Counted from the stretch's first letter, positions 1 through 9,171 are shown. The stretch: 64,000 nt of DNA from Bacteroidota bacterium (GCA_027487835.1 JAIYCU010000019.1:1-64000); one strand, 5' to 3'. Program-made: numbers and translations. The notes: a model not told the origin generated them from the letters alone.

Positions 1-183
1 CCTACACACAAAAGAATTTACACAGTTCTTCGTTCACCACACGTGAACAAAAAAGCCAGAGAACAATTCCAGTTGTGCTCATACAAAAGGTTGTTGGATA
101 TTTATAGTTCTACCGCAAAGACTGTTGATGCTTTAATGAAGCTCGAATTGCCAAGCGGAGTTGATGTTGAAATTAAAGTTTGA
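1..183 (+). CDS. rpsJ: 30S ribosomal protein S10, C-terminal part
   Basis: This is the last 60 codons of S10; the start lies before the window. The reading frame beginning at base 1 ends at TGA 181-183 and contains the conserved RSPHVN stretch and the usual C-terminal end EIKV. S10 is a 30S head protein, and its NusB-bound form takes part in transcription antitermination in other bacteria. It is the first gene of the S10 operon, which fits its position 11 bases before rplC. Identity is secure; only the length is unknown. Confidence 0.95.
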   Translation, partial: PTHKRIYTVLRSPHVNKKAREQFQLCSYKRLLDIYSSTAKTVDALMKLELPSGVDVEIKV

Positions 184-194
184 TAGCTATTACT

Positions 195-812
195 ATGTCA
201 GGTTTAATAGGAAAAAAATTAGGAATGACCAGCATCTTTGATGTAAACGGAAAGCAAGTTGCTTGTACGGTACTCGAAGTGGGGCCTTGTGTAGTTACAC
301 AAGTTAAAACATCTGATAAAGATGGTTACTCAGCTGTTCAAATAGCGTATGGTGATGCGAAAGAAAAAAACACACCCGCTGCGTTAAAAGGTATTTACAC
401 AAAAGCCAATACAACGCCAAAATCGAAAATGGCTGAGTTTAAAGGATTTGAACAAACCCTTGCGGTTGGTCAAACTTTAACAGTAGACTTATTCGAAGTT
501 GGAGAGTTTGTGGATGTTGTAGGTACTTCAAAAGGAAAAGGTTTCCAAGGTGTTGTTAAACGTCATGGTTTCAGTGGGGTTGGTATGCAAACTCACGGTC
601 AGCATAATCGTTTACGTGCGCCTGGTTCATTGGGTGCGTCATCAGATCCTTCGCGTGTATTCAAAGGAATGCGCATGGCAGGTAGAACTGGCGGTACTCG
701 TGTTAAGAAAACCAACTTAGAAGTATTGAAGATTCACAAAGACCAAAATTTATTGGTAGTTAAAGGTGCAATACCTGGTCACAAAGGTTCAATCGTTTTG
801 ATAGAAAAGTAA
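195..812 (+). CDS. rplC: 50S ribosomal protein L3
   Basis: L3 (205 aa) binds 23S rRNA near the peptidyl transferase centre and nucleates 50S assembly. The N-terminus [12 protein letters not shown] and the central GMQTHGQHN and GMRMAGRTG stretches are hallmark L3 sequence. An upstream in-frame TTG at 180 would overlap the rpsJ stop, so I place the start at ATG 195, which gives the family-typical N-terminus. The gene lies 11 bases after rpsJ and 1 base before rplD, as expected in the S10 operon. Confidence 0.96.
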   Translation: MSGLIGKKLGMTSIFDVNGKQVACTVLEVGPCVVTQVKTSDKDGYSAVQIAYGDAKEKNTPAALKGIYTKANTTPKSKMAEFKGFEQTLAVGQTLTVDLFEVGEFVDVVGTSKGKGFQGVVKRHGFSGVGMQTHGQHNRLRAPGSLGASSDPSRVFKGMRMAGRTGGTRVKKTNLEVLKIHKDQNLLVVKGAIPGHKGSIVLIEK

Positions 813-813
813 A

Positions 814-1440
814 ATGGAATTAGCAGTATTAAATACCAGTGGAACAGAGACCGGTAAAAAGGTCACTTTAAATACCGATATATTTGGTATCGAACCAAAT
901 GATCATGCCATTTACTTAGATGTGAAGCAATATTTGGCTAACCAACGCCAAGGAACGCATTCATCAAAAGAGAAGAGCACTATCAGTGGTTCAACAAAGA
1001 AGTTACATAGACAAAAAGGTACAGGTGGTTCACGTAAAGGTTCAATCAAGTCTGGTACTTTTGTAGGAGGAGCGCGTATCCATGGACCACGCCCTAGAGA
1101 TTATAGTTTTAAGTTGAATCGTAAATTGAAGCAATTAGCGCGTAAAAGTGCTTTGGCTTATAAAGTGAAAGAAAATGGTATTACCATTCTTGAAAACTTT
1201 AGCATGGATTCACCTAAAACTAAGAATTACCTTAGCATATTAAATAGCTTGAAGGCATCAGATAGTAAAACCATTATGGTACTAGCTGATTACAATGAGA
1301 ATATTTTAAGAAGTGGTAGAAATTTACCAAAAGCTAAAGTAATGGCGGCAAAAGACTTAAGCACTTATGATATTTTAAATGCGGATAGGTTAATTTTGCT
1401 TGAAGGTTCAGTAGAAGTAATTGAGAATATTTTAAAATAA
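814..1440 (+). CDS. rplD: 50S ribosomal protein L4
   Basis: L4 (208 aa) is an early-assembly 23S rRNA-binding protein whose long loop lines the peptide exit tunnel. The tunnel-loop signature KLHRQKGTGGSRKGS, followed by FVGGARIHGPRPRDYS, is clear around residues 63-96. In E. coli L4 also represses its own operon; nothing visible here tests that. The gene starts one base after rplC ends and is 6 bases from rplW, so it is translated within the S10 operon. Confidence 0.96.
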   Translation: MELAVLNTSGTETGKKVTLNTDIFGIEPNDHAIYLDVKQYLANQRQGTHSSKEKSTISGSTKKLHRQKGTGGSRKGSIKSGTFVGGARIHGPRPRDYSFKLNRKLKQLARKSALAYKVKENGITILENFSMDSPKTKNYLSILNSLKASDSKTIMVLADYNENILRSGRNLPKAKVMAAKDLSTYDILNADRLILLEGSVEVIENILK

Positions 1441-1446
1441 GGCATC

Positions 1447-1737
1447 ATGAGTATATTAAAAAAGCCTTTAGTAACAGAGAAGTTTACAGCTATTAGCGAC
1501 AAGTTAAATAAAGTAAGCTTTGTGGTGGCTAAAACAGCTACTAAAACTGAAATAAAGAATGCGGTTGAAACAATTTACAGCGTCAACGTTGTAAGTGTTA
1601 ACACTATGATTTATGCCGGTAAAGCTAAATCTAGATTTACAAAGAGGGGTAACTTCTCAGGACGTAAAGCCTCTTTTAAGAAAGCAGTAATAACCTTGCA
1701 AGACGGTCAAAAAATTGACTTCTTCGCTAATATCTAA
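1447..1737 (+). CDS. rplW: 50S ribosomal protein L23
   Basis: L23 (96 aa) sits at the exit of the ribosomal tunnel and docks trigger factor and SRP. The N-terminal [10 protein letters not shown] and the [11 protein letters not shown] segment are typical. The length matches the family, and the gene lies in the standard order between rplD and rplB with short spacers. There is no sign of truncation or unusual extension. Confidence 0.95.
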   Translation: MSILKKPLVTEKFTAISDKLNKVSFVVAKTATKTEIKNAVETIYSVNVVSVNTMIYAGKAKSRFTKRGNFSGRKASFKKAVITLQDGQKIDFFANI

Positions 1738-1745
1738 TAGAAGCA

Positions 1746-2576
1746 ATGGGAATTAGGAAATATAAACCAGTAACACCCGGTACCAGATTTAAGGCAGCCA
1801 ACACTTTTGAAGAGTTGACACCGGGATACAAAGTGGAGAAATCACTTTTGTTAAGCCAGAAAAGTTCTGGTGGTAGAAATAATACCGGTAAAATGACCAT
1901 GCGCTACATGGGTGGCGGTCATAAGAAGTTGTATCGTATCATCGATTTCAAAAGAAATAAGTATGGTGTTGAAGCAAAGGTTGATTCAATTCAGTACGAC
2001 CCAAATCGTACTTGTAGGATTGCTTTGTTAATCTATGCAGATGGTGAGAAGAGATATATTTTGGCACCTAGAGGATTAGAAGCAGGAATGACTATTAGCA
2101 GTGGTTCTGGCGTTTCACCTGATTTAGGTAACAGTTTACCGTTATCAGAAATTCCATTAGGAACAACTATTCACAATATAGAGTTACAACCAGGTCGTGG
2201 TGGTCAATTGGTAAGATCTGCTGGTTCAGCTGCCCAATTGTTAAACCGTGATGGAAAATATGCAACTGTAAAGTTAGCATCAGGTGAAACTAGAAATATA
2301 TTGGTTACTTGTTATGCAACAGTTGGTCAGGTTTCAAACCAAGACCATATGAACGAAAGAAAAGGAAAAGCCGGTGCTAACCGTTGGTTAGGCAGACGTC
2401 CTAGAACTCGTCCAGTTGCGATGAATCCAGTGGATCACCCAATGGGTGGTGGTGAAGGTAGAGCTTCAGGAGGACATCCAAGATCTCGTAAAGGCTTAAA
2501 GGCAAAAGGTTACAAAACCCGCTCGCCTAAGAAGTATTCAAATTCAATGATTATCGAAAGTCGTAAGAAGAAATAA
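1746..2576 (+). CDS. rplB: 50S ribosomal protein L2
   Basis: L2 (276 aa) is a primary 23S rRNA-binding protein required for subunit association and peptidyl transfer. The highly conserved C-terminal block with [13 protein letters not shown], which carries the functionally important histidine, is present near residues 225-240. The N-terminal YKPVTPGTR is typical. It starts with ATG 8 bases after the rplW stop and is followed 5 bases later by rpsS. Length and sequence are ordinary for the family. Confidence 0.97.
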   Translation: MGIRKYKPVTPGTRFKAANTFEELTPGYKVEKSLLLSQKSSGGRNNTGKMTMRYMGGGHKKLYRIIDFKRNKYGVEAKVDSIQYDPNRTCRIALLIYADGEKRYILAPRGLEAGMTISSGSGVSPDLGNSLPLSEIPLGTTIHNIELQPGRGGQLVRSAGSAAQLLNRDGKYATVKLASGETRNILVTCYATVGQVSNQDHMNERKGKAGANRWLGRRPRTRPVAMNPVDHPMGGGEGRASGGHPRSRKGLKAKGYKTRSPKKYSNSMIIESRKKK

Positions 2577-2581
2577 CAAAT

Positions 2582-2848
2582 ATGGCGCGTTCATTAAAGA
2601 AAGGTCCATTCGTAGAGGTAAAGCTTGAAAAGAAAGTTTTCGCTATGAATGAAAATAAAAAGAAATCAGTAATTAAAACTTGGAGTCGCAGGTCGATGAT
2701 TACTCCTGATTTCGTGGGTCATACTTTTGCAGTTCACAATGGAAGTAAGTTTATACCTGTGTATGTAACTGAAAACATGGTTGGACACAAATTAGGAGAA
2801 TTTGCCCCAACAAGAACATTTAAGTCGCATCCTGTTAAGAAAGATTAA
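2582..2848 (+). CDS. rpsS: 30S ribosomal protein S19
   Basis: S19 (88 aa) lies in the 30S head and contacts S13 and the A-site finger of 23S rRNA. The [10 protein letters not shown] start, the [21 protein letters not shown] core and the [10 protein letters not shown] segment are diagnostic. It is closely spaced between rplB and rplV, as in nearly all S10 operons. A minus-strand open frame lying over its end and rplV is a shadow. Confidence 0.96.
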   Translation: MARSLKKGPFVEVKLEKKVFAMNENKKKSVIKTWSRRSMITPDFVGHTFAVHNGSKFIPVYVTENMVGHKLGEFAPTRTFKSHPVKKD

Positions 2849-2853
2849 GAAGA

Positions 2854-3243
2854 ATGGAAGCTGTAGCTAAATTAAATAATTGCCCTACCTCGCCACGTAA
2901 GATGAGGTTGCTTGCCGACCTTATTCGCGGTAAGCGAGTAGAAGAGGCTTTCAATATCTTAGTATTTAATGCTAAGAAAGAAAACTCACTTCGCTTAGAG
3001 AAGCTTTTACGTTCTGCCATTTCTAATTGGCAGCAAAAGAACGAAGGCAGCAGAGTAGAAGAGAGTCAATTATATGTAAAGACTATCTTTGTAGATGGTG
3101 GCCCAATGATTAAACGCATTTTGCCAGCTCCGCAAGGAAGAGCGCATAGAATTCGCAAACGTTCCAACCATGTAACGCTTGTGGTAGACAGCAAAACTGC
3201 TGCTACTGTTCAGAATGTTGAATCAATAGAAACCGAAAAATAA
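2854..3243 (+). CDS. rplV: 50S ribosomal protein L22
   Basis: L22 (129 aa) contacts all domains of 23S rRNA and lines the exit tunnel with its beta-hairpin. [24 protein letters not shown] near the N-terminus and the hairpin region around [14 protein letters not shown] are recognisable. It begins 5 bases after rpsS and ends 7 bases before rpsC. Length is slightly above the E. coli protein, from a short C-terminal tail. Confidence 0.95.
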   Translation: MEAVAKLNNCPTSPRKMRLLADLIRGKRVEEAFNILVFNAKKENSLRLEKLLRSAISNWQQKNEGSRVEESQLYVKTIFVDGGPMIKRILPAPQGRAHRIRKRSNHVTLVVDSKTAATVQNVESIETEK

Positions 3244-3250
3244 TAACAGA

Positions 3251-4033
3251 ATGGGACAGAAGGTAAACCCTATAGGAATACGTTTAGGCATCATCAGAGG
3301 CTGGGAGTCTAACTGGTATGGAGGTAAAAATTTCTCAGAGAAACTTATCGAAGATGAGAAGATCAGAAAGTACCTTAATGCACGTATCACAAAAGGTGGA
3401 ATAGCAAAAATCATCATTGAGCGTACCATTAAGCGTGTTATTATTACCATACATACTAGCAGACCAGGTATAGTTATTGGTAAAGCAGGTTCAGAAGTTG
3501 ACAAAATCAAAGAAGAAGTTAAGAAATTAACTAAGAAAGATGTTGCCATCAATATTTTTGAAATCAAAAGACCAGAACTCGATGCAACATTAGTTGGGGA
3601 GTCAATTGCCAACCAAATTGAGGCGCGTGTTTCTTACAAGAGAGCTGTAAAGATGGCTCTTGCTTCTACCATGAGAATGGGAGCTGAAGGTATAAAGGTT
3701 ATGGTTAGTGGACGTTTAGGTGGTGCGGAGATGGCAAGATCTGAGGTATTTAAAGAAGGAAGAACACCACTTCATACTTTACGTGCCGATATTGATTATA
3801 CCATCGCAGAAGCGCTAACTGTTTACGGAAAAATTGGTATTAAGGTTTGGATTTGCAAGGGTGAAGTATTTGGTAAAAGAGATTTATCACCTAATGTAGG
3901 TATCAATACCGGAAATGATAAGCCATCTGGTGGAAGACCTGATAGAAGGCCAGAAGGTGGAGACAGAAGAGATAGAAGAAGTGGAGGAGGCGACAGAAGA
4001 AATTCTGGTGGCGGAGATCGCAGAAGAAAGTAA
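3251..4033 (+). CDS. rpsC: 30S ribosomal protein S3 with arginine/glycine-rich tail
   Basis: S3 (260 aa) forms part of the mRNA entry channel in the 30S head. [13 protein letters not shown], the KH-domain core with [13 protein letters not shown], and the C-terminal [12 protein letters not shown] segment are typical. The protein is longer than the approximately 233-residue E. coli form because of a low-complexity tail from about residue 220, built from repeated DRR, GGGDRR and RPDRRPEGG units. The tail is strongly basic and likely disordered; I infer RNA contact but have no direct evidence. It is followed by a 32-base gap before rplP. Confidence 0.96.
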   Translation: MGQKVNPIGIRLGIIRGWESNWYGGKNFSEKLIEDEKIRKYLNARITKGGIAKIIIERTIKRVIITIHTSRPGIVIGKAGSEVDKIKEEVKKLTKKDVAINIFEIKRPELDATLVGESIANQIEARVSYKRAVKMALASTMRMGAEGIKVMVSGRLGGAEMARSEVFKEGRTPLHTLRADIDYTIAEALTVYGKIGIKVWICKGEVFGKRDLSPNVGINTGNDKPSGGRPDRRPEGGDRRDRRSGGGDRRNSGGGDRRRK

Positions 4034-4065
4034 TAAATTGTTCGAAAGTATAATTAACTGTAAAA

Positions 4066-4485
4066 ATGTTACAGCCTAAAAAGACTAAATATAGGAAACA
4101 GCAAAAAGGTAAAATGAAGGGTAACGCCACTCGTGGATTTAACGTAGCCTTCGGTAGCTTTGGATTAAAAGCACTAGATACCTGTTTCTTGACTTCTAAG
4201 CAATTGGAAGCAGCCCGTGTGGCTCTAAATCGTTACATGAAACGTGAAGGACAGGTTTGGATCAGAGTATTTCCTGATAAACCGATGACACGTAAGCCTG
4301 CCGAAGTACGTATGGGTAAAGGTAAGGGAGCGCCAGAGTTTTGGGTGGCCCGTTGTTGGCCAGGAACCATTATCTTTGAAGCTGACGGTGTTCCAAAAGC
4401 AGTAGCGCAAGAAGCTATGAGATTGGCTTCACAGAAGTTACCAGTAGTTACAAAATTTGTTGTTAAACCTGAATATAGCGAATAA
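4066..4485 (+). CDS. rplP: 50S ribosomal protein L16
   Basis: L16 (139 aa) binds near the A site and helps organise the central protuberance. [19 protein letters not shown] at the start and the [18 protein letters not shown] segment are signatures of the family. Length is as expected. The spacer upstream (4034-4065) is a little longer than its neighbours' but holds no clear promoter. rpmC starts 2 bases after its stop. Confidence 0.96.
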   Translation: MLQPKKTKYRKQQKGKMKGNATRGFNVAFGSFGLKALDTCFLTSKQLEAARVALNRYMKREGQVWIRVFPDKPMTRKPAEVRMGKGKGAPEFWVARCWPGTIIFEADGVPKAVAQEAMRLASQKLPVVTKFVVKPEYSE

Positions 4486-4487
4486 TT

Positions 4488-4688
4488 ATGAAGAATACAG
4501 AAATCAGGGAATTGTCGAACAAAGAATTGGCAGCTAGAATTCGTGAAGAAAGAGCGGGTTTAAATAAGCTTTTATTAAACCATGCCATTTCACCGGTTGA
4601 AAATCCCAATATCATCAAAGAAAATAAGAGGTTAATTGCACGTTTAGTAACTGAGCAACGTAAACGTCAGATTGTTAATGCTCAATAA
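4488..4688 (+). CDS. rpmC: 50S ribosomal protein L29
   Basis: L29 (66 aa) is a small helical hairpin protein near the tunnel exit, next to L23. The [17 protein letters not shown] start and the [15 protein letters not shown] end match the family. It starts with ATG 2 bases after rplP and lies directly before rpsQ, the usual order. It is a normal-length gene with nothing unusual. Confidence 0.93.
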   Translation: MKNTEIRELSNKELAARIREERAGLNKLLLNHAISPVENPNIIKENKRLIARLVTEQRKRQIVNAQ

Positions 4689-4696
4689 GCGGGAAT

Positions 4697-4966
4697 ATGG
4701 AAAATATAACTGAAGAAAGAAATTCGAGAAAGGTTATCATCGGGAAAGTAGTGAGCAATAAAATGCAAAAGACTATTGTAGTATCCGTTGAACGTAAAGT
4801 GATGCACCCGAAATATGGTAAGTTCATCAAGATGACCTCAAAATTTAAAGCTCATGATGAAAAGAATGAGTGTGGAGTTAATGACATTGTAAAAGTGATG
4901 GAAACTCGTCCGCTTAGTAAAGATAAGCGTTGGAGATTAGTAGAAGTCATTGAAAAAGCTAAGTAA
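4697..4966 (+). CDS. rpsQ: 30S ribosomal protein S17
   Basis: S17 (89 aa) is an OB-fold primary binder of 16S rRNA. The [19 protein letters not shown] and MHPKYGKF segments followed by [16 protein letters not shown] identify it. The N-terminal 10 residues ([10 protein letters not shown]) form a short acidic lead before the core. It lies 8 bases after rpmC and 2 bases before rplN. Confidence 0.95.
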   Translation: MENITEERNSRKVIIGKVVSNKMQKTIVVSVERKVMHPKYGKFIKMTSKFKAHDEKNECGVNDIVKVMETRPLSKDKRWRLVEVIEKAK

Positions 4967-4968
4967 CG

Positions 4969-5337
4969 ATGATACAACAAGAATCAAGGCTAAAAGTAGC
5001 AGATAACAGTGGCGCAAAAGAAGTACTTTGCATACGTGTACTAGGTGGTACAGGTAGAAGGTATGCCTCTGTAGGAGATAAAATTGTAGTGACCGTTAAA
5101 TCGGCGATTCCTTCTGGCACCGTAAAGAAAGGTACTGTCTCAAAAGCAGTAGTTGTTCGTACGAAAAAAGAAGTTCGCAGACAAGATGGTTCTTATATTC
5201 GTTTCGATGATAATTCTTGCGTTTTATTGAACGCGCAAGATGAGCCACGTGCAACCCGTATTTTCGGACCTGTTGCTCGTGAACTTAGAGAAAAACAGTT
5301 CATGAAAATTGTATCTTTAGCACCGGAGGTTCTATAA
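4969..5337 (+). CDS. rplN: 50S ribosomal protein L14
   Basis: L14 (122 aa) forms an intersubunit bridge with 16S rRNA and is the docking site for Rsf[20 protein letters not shown] and the end [19 protein letters not shown] are near-universal in the family. Start at ATG 4969, 2 bases after the rpsQ stop, and stop 2 bases before rplX. The minus-strand open frame across its end is a shadow. Confidence 0.96.
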   Translation: MIQQESRLKVADNSGAKEVLCIRVLGGTGRRYASVGDKIVVTVKSAIPSGTVKKGTVSKAVVVRTKKEVRRQDGSYIRFDDNSCVLLNAQDEPRATRIFGPVARELREKQFMKIVSLAPEVL

Positions 5338-5339
5338 CC

Positions 5340-5678
5340 ATGGAAAGAAAGTTTAACAGCCAGGCTAAACGTCATATCAAGAAGGGCGATAATGTAATTA
5401 TTGTTGCGGGTGATGATAAAGGCAAAAAAGGCAGAGTAATTGAAGTAATTACTGAAACAAACAGAGCGATAGTTGAAGGCATTAACATTGTTAAGCGCCA
5501 TACTAAACCTAATGCTCAAAACCAAAATGGTGGCATTATTTCGAAAGAAGCACCTGTTCATATCTCTAATTTAAAAGTGGTTGATAAGTCAGGTAACGCT
5601 ACCAAAGTTGGTCGTAAGACCAATGAAAATGGAAAACTTGTAAGGGTATCAAAAAAATCTGGTGATTTTATTGATTAA
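5340..5678 (+). CDS. rplX: 50S ribosomal protein L24
   Basis: L24 (112 aa) starts 50S assembly by binding the 5' end of 23S rRNA. The KOW motif is seen as KKGDNVIIVAGDDKGKKGRV near residues 14-33. The GINIVKRHTKPN and GGIISKEAPVHISN segments are also typical. The gene starts 2 bases after rplN and ends 12 bases before rplE. Confidence 0.95.
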   Translation: MERKFNSQAKRHIKKGDNVIIVAGDDKGKKGRVIEVITETNRAIVEGINIVKRHTKPNAQNQNGGIISKEAPVHISNLKVVDKSGNATKVGRKTNENGKLVRVSKKSGDFID

Positions 5679-5690
5679 TAGTTAAGTAAT

Positions 5691-6239
5691 ATGTACAAGC
5701 CAAGATTAAAAGAACAGTATTCAAAGGAAATCGTTCCTGCAATGCAAGAAAGATTCAAGTACAAGAACCCAATGATGGTTCCTAAGTTACTTAAGATTTG
5801 CATTAACCAAGGAGTTGGAGCAGCAGTAGCTGATAAGAAGTTAGTTGATCAAGCAATGGAAGAATTATCAAACATTGCTGGTCAGAAAGCAGTTCCAACC
5901 CGTTCAAAGAAAGATATCTCAAATTTCAAATTAAGAAAAGGTGTTCCCGTTGGTACACGCGTAACTTTACGTGGCGACCGTATGTTCGAATTCCTTGACC
6001 GTTTGATTTCAGTATCATTGCCACGTGTAAGAGACTTCCAAGGATTGAAGCTAAAAGGCTTTGATGGCAGAGGAAACTACAACATGGGTGTTACTGAGCA
6101 AATTATATTCCCTGAAATCGTGATCGATAAAGTGAATAGAATTAATGGTATGGATATCACTTTCGTTACAACCGCCAGTTCAGATGAGCAATGTTTAGAA
6201 TTGCTTAAAGAATTTGGTTTACCTTTCAAAAAAGCGTAA
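5691..6239 (+). CDS. rplE: 50S ribosomal protein L5
   Basis: L5 (182 aa) binds 5S rRNA and contacts the P-site t[16 protein letters not shown], the [18 protein letters not shown] segment and the C-terminal [21 protein letters not shown] are family hallmarks. ATG at 5691 gives a normal-length product. It is followed by rpsN after 10 bases, the order seen in the spc operon. Confidence 0.96.
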   Translation: MYKPRLKEQYSKEIVPAMQERFKYKNPMMVPKLLKICINQGVGAAVADKKLVDQAMEELSNIAGQKAVPTRSKKDISNFKLRKGVPVGTRVTLRGDRMFEFLDRLISVSLPRVRDFQGLKLKGFDGRGNYNMGVTEQIIFPEIVIDKVNRINGMDITFVTTASSDEQCLELLKEFGLPFKKA

Positions 6240-6249
6240 TATTTATATA

Positions 6250-6519
6250 ATGGCAAAAGAGTCAGTAAAAGCGCGTCAACGCAAAAGAGAGAAAATGGTA
6301 GCAAAGTTTGCTACTAAGCGTGAGGCATTAAAACAAGCAGGTGACTATATAGGATTGCAAAAGCTTCCTAAAAATGCTTCACCTGTTCGTTTAAAAAATC
6401 GTTGTAAATTAACTGGACGTCCTAAGGGCTACATGAAAGATTTCGGTATCTGCCGTAATCAATTTCGTGAACTTGCCTTGATGGGCAAAATCCCAGGTGT
6501 TACCAAATCAAGTTGGTAA
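6250..6519 (+). CDS. rpsN: 30S ribosomal protein S14, zinc-free long form
   Basis: S14 (89 aa) is a 30S head protein. [17 protein letters not shown] and the C-terminal [24 protein letters not shown] identify it. It is the long form without the CXXC...CXXC zinc ribbon, so it should not need zinc. An in-frame TTG upstream (6214) would overlap rplE, so ATG 6250 is chosen. After the stop comes a 124-base gap with a promoter, the first long gap in the cluster, so this gene probably ends a sub-operon for part of the transcripts. Confidence 0.95.
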   Translation: MAKESVKARQRKREKMVAKFATKREALKQAGDYIGLQKLPKNASPVRLKNRCKLTGRPKGYMKDFGICRNQFRELALMGKIPGVTKSSW

Positions 6520-6530
6520 GATAAAAAAAA

Positions 6531-6562
6531 TTTGAAAGGGGAAGCAAATAATTATATATTTG
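6531..6562 (+). promoter_or_regulatory. Bacteroidota-type promoter before rpsH
   Basis: A TTTG (-33) at 6531-6534 and TATATTTG (-7) at 6555-6562 are separated by exactly 20 bases, matching the Bacteroidota consensus TTTG-N19/20-TAnnTTTG. Transcription would begin near 6567, giving a leader of about 75 bases before the rpsH ATG at 6644. It sits in the only sizeable gap between rpsN and rpsH and would start a second transcript covering rpsH to secY. Confidence 0.75.
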
Positions 6563-6589
6563 CGACCCTTTAATATTAACAATCACTTA

Positions 6590-6624
6590 GCAAGTAAGAG
6601 TAAAAGCCTTGGCTTACTGCTTGC
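6590..6624 (+). promoter_or_regulatory. stem-loop in the rpsH leader
   Basis: The leader between the promoter and rpsH can fold: GCAAG (6590-6594) pairs with CTTGC (6620-6624), and inside it either TAAG (6595-6598) pairs with CTTA (6613-6616) or AAGCC pairs with GGCTT (6604-6608 with 6611-6615). The two inner pairings exclude each other. There is no U-tract, so it is not a plain terminator. I infer a possible ribosomal-protein binding leader, with S8 the obvious candidate, but this is not shown. Confidence 0.35.
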
Positions 6625-6643
6625 AAGTAATAAAATATATCAT

Positions 6644-7042
6644 ATGACAGATCCAATATCAGATTATTTAACCAGGCTTCGTAATGCGATCAAGGCAAAC
6701 CATCGTATTGTTGAAATTCCAAGCTCCAAAATTAAAAAGGAGATTACTCGTGTTTTATTCGAGAAAGGTTACATCCTAAACTATAAATTTGAGGATGTTG
6801 AAAACCGTCAAGGCAATATTAAGATTGCCCTAAAGTATCACCCAGTTACCAAAACTTCAGCAATTAAAACGCTTGAGCGAGTAAGTCGCCCAGGTTTACG
6901 TCGTTATACTGGTGTAGATTCATTACCCCGTGTAATTAATGGAATGGGTGTTGCTATTGTTACAACTTCGAAAGGAGTTATGACCGAGAAGGAAGCAAGA
7001 ATCCAAAATGTTGGTGGCGAAGTATTATGTTACATTTATTAA
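6644..7042 (+). CDS. rpsH: 30S ribosomal protein S8
   Basis: S8 (132 aa) binds the central domain of 16S rRNA. MTDPISDYLTRLRNAIKANH and the RVSRPGLRRYTG segment are typical. The open frame extends upstream to 6560, but that part overlaps the promoter and leader, and ATG 6644 gives the standard N-terminus. In E. coli S8 is the translational repressor of this operon; the hairpin-containing leader just upstream makes that question relevant here. Confidence 0.96.
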   Translation: MTDPISDYLTRLRNAIKANHRIVEIPSSKIKKEITRVLFEKGYILNYKFEDVENRQGNIKIALKYHPVTKTSAIKTLERVSRPGLRRYTGVDSLPRVINGMGVAIVTTSKGVMTEKEARIQNVGGEVLCYIY

Positions 7043-7061
7043 TTAATAGGAGCATCATCAA

Positions 7062-7616
7062 ATGTCACGTATAGGTAAAGCAATCATAAAAGTTCCAGCA
7101 GGTGTAGAAGTTTCGGTTTCTACTTCGAATTTGGTCACTGTAAAAGGTCCAAAAGGTCAATTGACCCAACAAATGGACTACGATATTAAACTTGAAGTTT
7201 CTGAAGGCATTATTACATTTACAAGAGCTACAGACCATAAGCGCCATAGAGCCTTGCATGGTTTATATAGATCTTTAGTAAATAATATGGTTACAGGAGT
7301 TACTACAGGTTATGTAAAACGCCAAGAATTAGTGGGTGTGGGTTATAAGGCTACAAATGAAGGAAATGTACTTGATTTAACCTTAGGATATTCACATCAT
7401 ATTTACTTCGAAGTTCCAAAAGAAATTCAAGTAAAAACTGAGCAAGATAAAGGAAAGAACCCTATTATTACCTTAGAAGGTATTGATAAGCAATTGGTGG
7501 GTCAAGTTGCCGCAAAGATTCGTTCATTACGCGCACCAGAGCCATATAAAGGTAAGGGTATTAAGTTTGTAAATGAAGTATTGAGAAGAAAAGCAGGTAA
7601 AACTGCTTCTAAATAA
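7062..7616 (+). CDS. rplF: 50S ribosomal protein L6
   Basis: L6 (184 aa) lies near the GTPase-associated centre and the sarcin-ricin loop. MSRIGKAIIKVPAGV, the HGLYRSLVNNMVTGV segment and the C-terminal SLRAPEPYKGKGIKF are hallmark stretches of the two duplicated L6 domains. Spacing is 19 bases from rpsH and 9 bases to rplR. Length is normal. Confidence 0.96.
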   Translation: MSRIGKAIIKVPAGVEVSVSTSNLVTVKGPKGQLTQQMDYDIKLEVSEGIITFTRATDHKRHRALHGLYRSLVNNMVTGVTTGYVKRQELVGVGYKATNEGNVLDLTLGYSHHIYFEVPKEIQVKTEQDKGKNPIITLEGIDKQLVGQVAAKIRSLRAPEPYKGKGIKFVNEVLRRKAGKTASK

Positions 7617-7625
7617 TATTGAGCT

Positions 7626-7970
7626 ATGTTTAATAAAGATTCAAGAAGAGGAAAAATTCGTGCCCGTATACGCAGCCGCGTAACCGGTACAGCTCAGAAG
7701 CCACGTCTGTCTGTGTTTAGGAGTAATAGATTTATTTATGCTCAATTGATTGATGATATAGCAGGTGTTACTTTGGTTGCAAGTTCATCAAAATCGCTAT
7801 CAGAAAAGGTTGCCAAGGCTGAGTCTTCAGTATTAGTTGGTAAGAGTTTAGCCGAGAAGGCGCTTACAGCTGGCATAACTGAGATTGTTTTTGATAGAGG
7901 TGGTTACCTTTATCATGGAAGAGTAAAGGCGCTAGCTGATGGCGCTCGTGAGGGTGGTCTTAAATTTTAA
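7626..7970 (+). CDS. rplR: 50S ribosomal protein L18
   Basis: L18 (114 aa) binds 5S rRNA with L5. The [21 protein letters not shown] core and the end [23 protein letters not shown] are strongly conserved features. It is a normal-length gene between rplF and rpsE and starts at ATG 7626. Confidence 0.95.
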   Translation: MFNKDSRRGKIRARIRSRVTGTAQKPRLSVFRSNRFIYAQLIDDIAGVTLVASSSKSLSEKVAKAESSVLVGKSLAEKALTAGITEIVFDRGGYLYHGRVKALADGAREGGLKF

Positions 7971-7984
7971 TCGAAAGAAAGAGT

Positions 7985-8509
7985 ATGTCAACAGCGAACA
8001 TAAAAAAAGTTAGAACAACTGATATTGAGTTAAAAGAAAAGGTTGTTTCTATAAATCGTGTAGCCAAGGTTACAAAAGGTGGTAGAACCTTCAGTTTCTC
8101 TGCATTAGTAGTAGTAGGTGATGGAAACGGCATCGTTGGTTATGGTTTAGGTAAATCTTTAGAAGTTACCGATGCTATCTCTAAAGGTGTAGATGATGCT
8201 AAGAAGAATTTAGTAAAAGTTCCTGTATTAAAAGGAACAGTCCCTCATGAGCAATTAGGAAAATACGGCGGTGGTAGAGTATTCCTCAAGCCAGCGGCCC
8301 ACGGTACTGGGGTAATTGCAGGTGGTGCAATGCGTGCAGTACTTGAAAGTGCTGGTGTTACAGACGTATTAGCTAAATCAAAGGGTTCTTCTAATCCACA
8401 CAATGTGGTTAAAGCAACCATTAATGCATTATTAGAAATGCGTGATGCATATACCATTGCCCAACAAAGAGGAATTAGTTTAAAGAAAGTATTTAACGGA
8501 CAAGAATAA
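7985..8509 (+). CDS. rpsE: 30S ribosomal protein S5
   Basis: S5 (174 aa) lies at the mRNA entry and helps decoding fidelity. The double-stranded RNA-binding segment [20 protein letters not shown] and the [17 protein letters not shown] and [20 protein letters not shown] blocks are diagnostic. It begins 14 bases after rplR and ends 5 bases before rpmD. Confidence 0.96.
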   Translation: MSTANIKKVRTTDIELKEKVVSINRVAKVTKGGRTFSFSALVVVGDGNGIVGYGLGKSLEVTDAISKGVDDAKKNLVKVPVLKGTVPHEQLGKYGGGRVFLKPAAHGTGVIAGGAMRAVLESAGVTDVLAKSKGSSNPHNVVKATINALLEMRDAYTIAQQRGISLKKVFNGQE

Positions 8510-8514
8510 TAGCG

Positions 8515-8694
8515 ATGGAAAAGTTAAGAGTTACACAAATTAAAAGCGCCATCGACCGCAAAGAAGATCAAAAGCGCACCGTTCGTGCCCTAGGTTTTAC
8601 AAAACTTCACCAAGTTAAAGAAGTTGAAGCAACACCGCAAATATTGGGTATGATCAACAAAGTTTCTCATTTGTTAAAAGTTGAAAAAATCTAA
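8515..8694 (+). CDS. rpmD: 50S ribosomal protein L30
   Basis: L30 is a small 50S protein; here it is 59 aa, too short for many ORF finders. The frame from ATG 8515 to TAA 8692-8694 reads MEKLRVTQIKSAIDRK at the start and contains RTVRALGFTKLHQ and GMINKVSHLL, all typical of L30. It lies between rpsE and rplO with spacers of 5 and 11 bases, its standard place. Confidence 0.95.
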   Translation: MEKLRVTQIKSAIDRKEDQKRTVRALGFTKLHQVKEVEATPQILGMINKVSHLLKVEKI

Positions 8695-8705
8695 ATAGAC
8701 CATAC

Positions 8706-9152
8706 ATGAAATTACATACATTAAAACCAGCTCCGGGTTCTACCCATAGAGAAGGTAAAAGGTTAGGTCGTGGTGAAGGTAGTGGTAAAGGTGGTACAGC
8801 TTCTCGTGGTCATAAAGGTGCTGGTTCTAGAAGTGGTACTAGCACAAAAAGAGGTTTTGAAGGTGGTCAGATGCCATTGTATCGTCGTATTCCTAAGTTT
8901 GGTTTTAAGAACTTAAACAGAGTAGAATATGCGCCAATTAACCTCGATAAACTTCAGGAATTAGCGGATAAAGGTATCAGCAAAATTGATGCTTCTACCT
9001 TGAAAGATAATGGCCTAATTGGTAAAAATGATTTAGTTAAAATTTTAGGTCGTGGCGAACTAAAGGCCGCACTTGAAATTAAAGCAAATAAATTTTCAGT
9101 TGCAGCCCAGAAAGCTATCGAAGCAGCAGGTGGAAGTATCACTAGTATCTAA
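8706..9152 (+). CDS. rplO: 50S ribosomal protein L15
   Basis: L15 (148 aa) is a late-assembly 50S protein. The glycine/arginine-rich N-terminal segment with GRGEGSGKGGTASRGHKG and the core GFEGGQMPLYRRIPKFGF identify it. The C-terminal half carries the usual KANKFSVAAQKAIEAAGG. The gene precedes secY by 19 bases. Confidence 0.95.
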   Translation: MKLHTLKPAPGSTHREGKRLGRGEGSGKGGTASRGHKGAGSRSGTSTKRGFEGGQMPLYRRIPKFGFKNLNRVEYAPINLDKLQELADKGISKIDASTLKDNGLIGKNDLVKILGRGELKAALEIKANKFSVAAQKAIEAAGGSITSI

Positions 9153-9171
9153 ACTTTAAAATTCCCAAACG

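Noticed and set aside
3223-3612. Minus-strand 129-codon frame over rpsC
   Set aside because: It is antisense to the clear S3 coding sequence and has no supporting signature.
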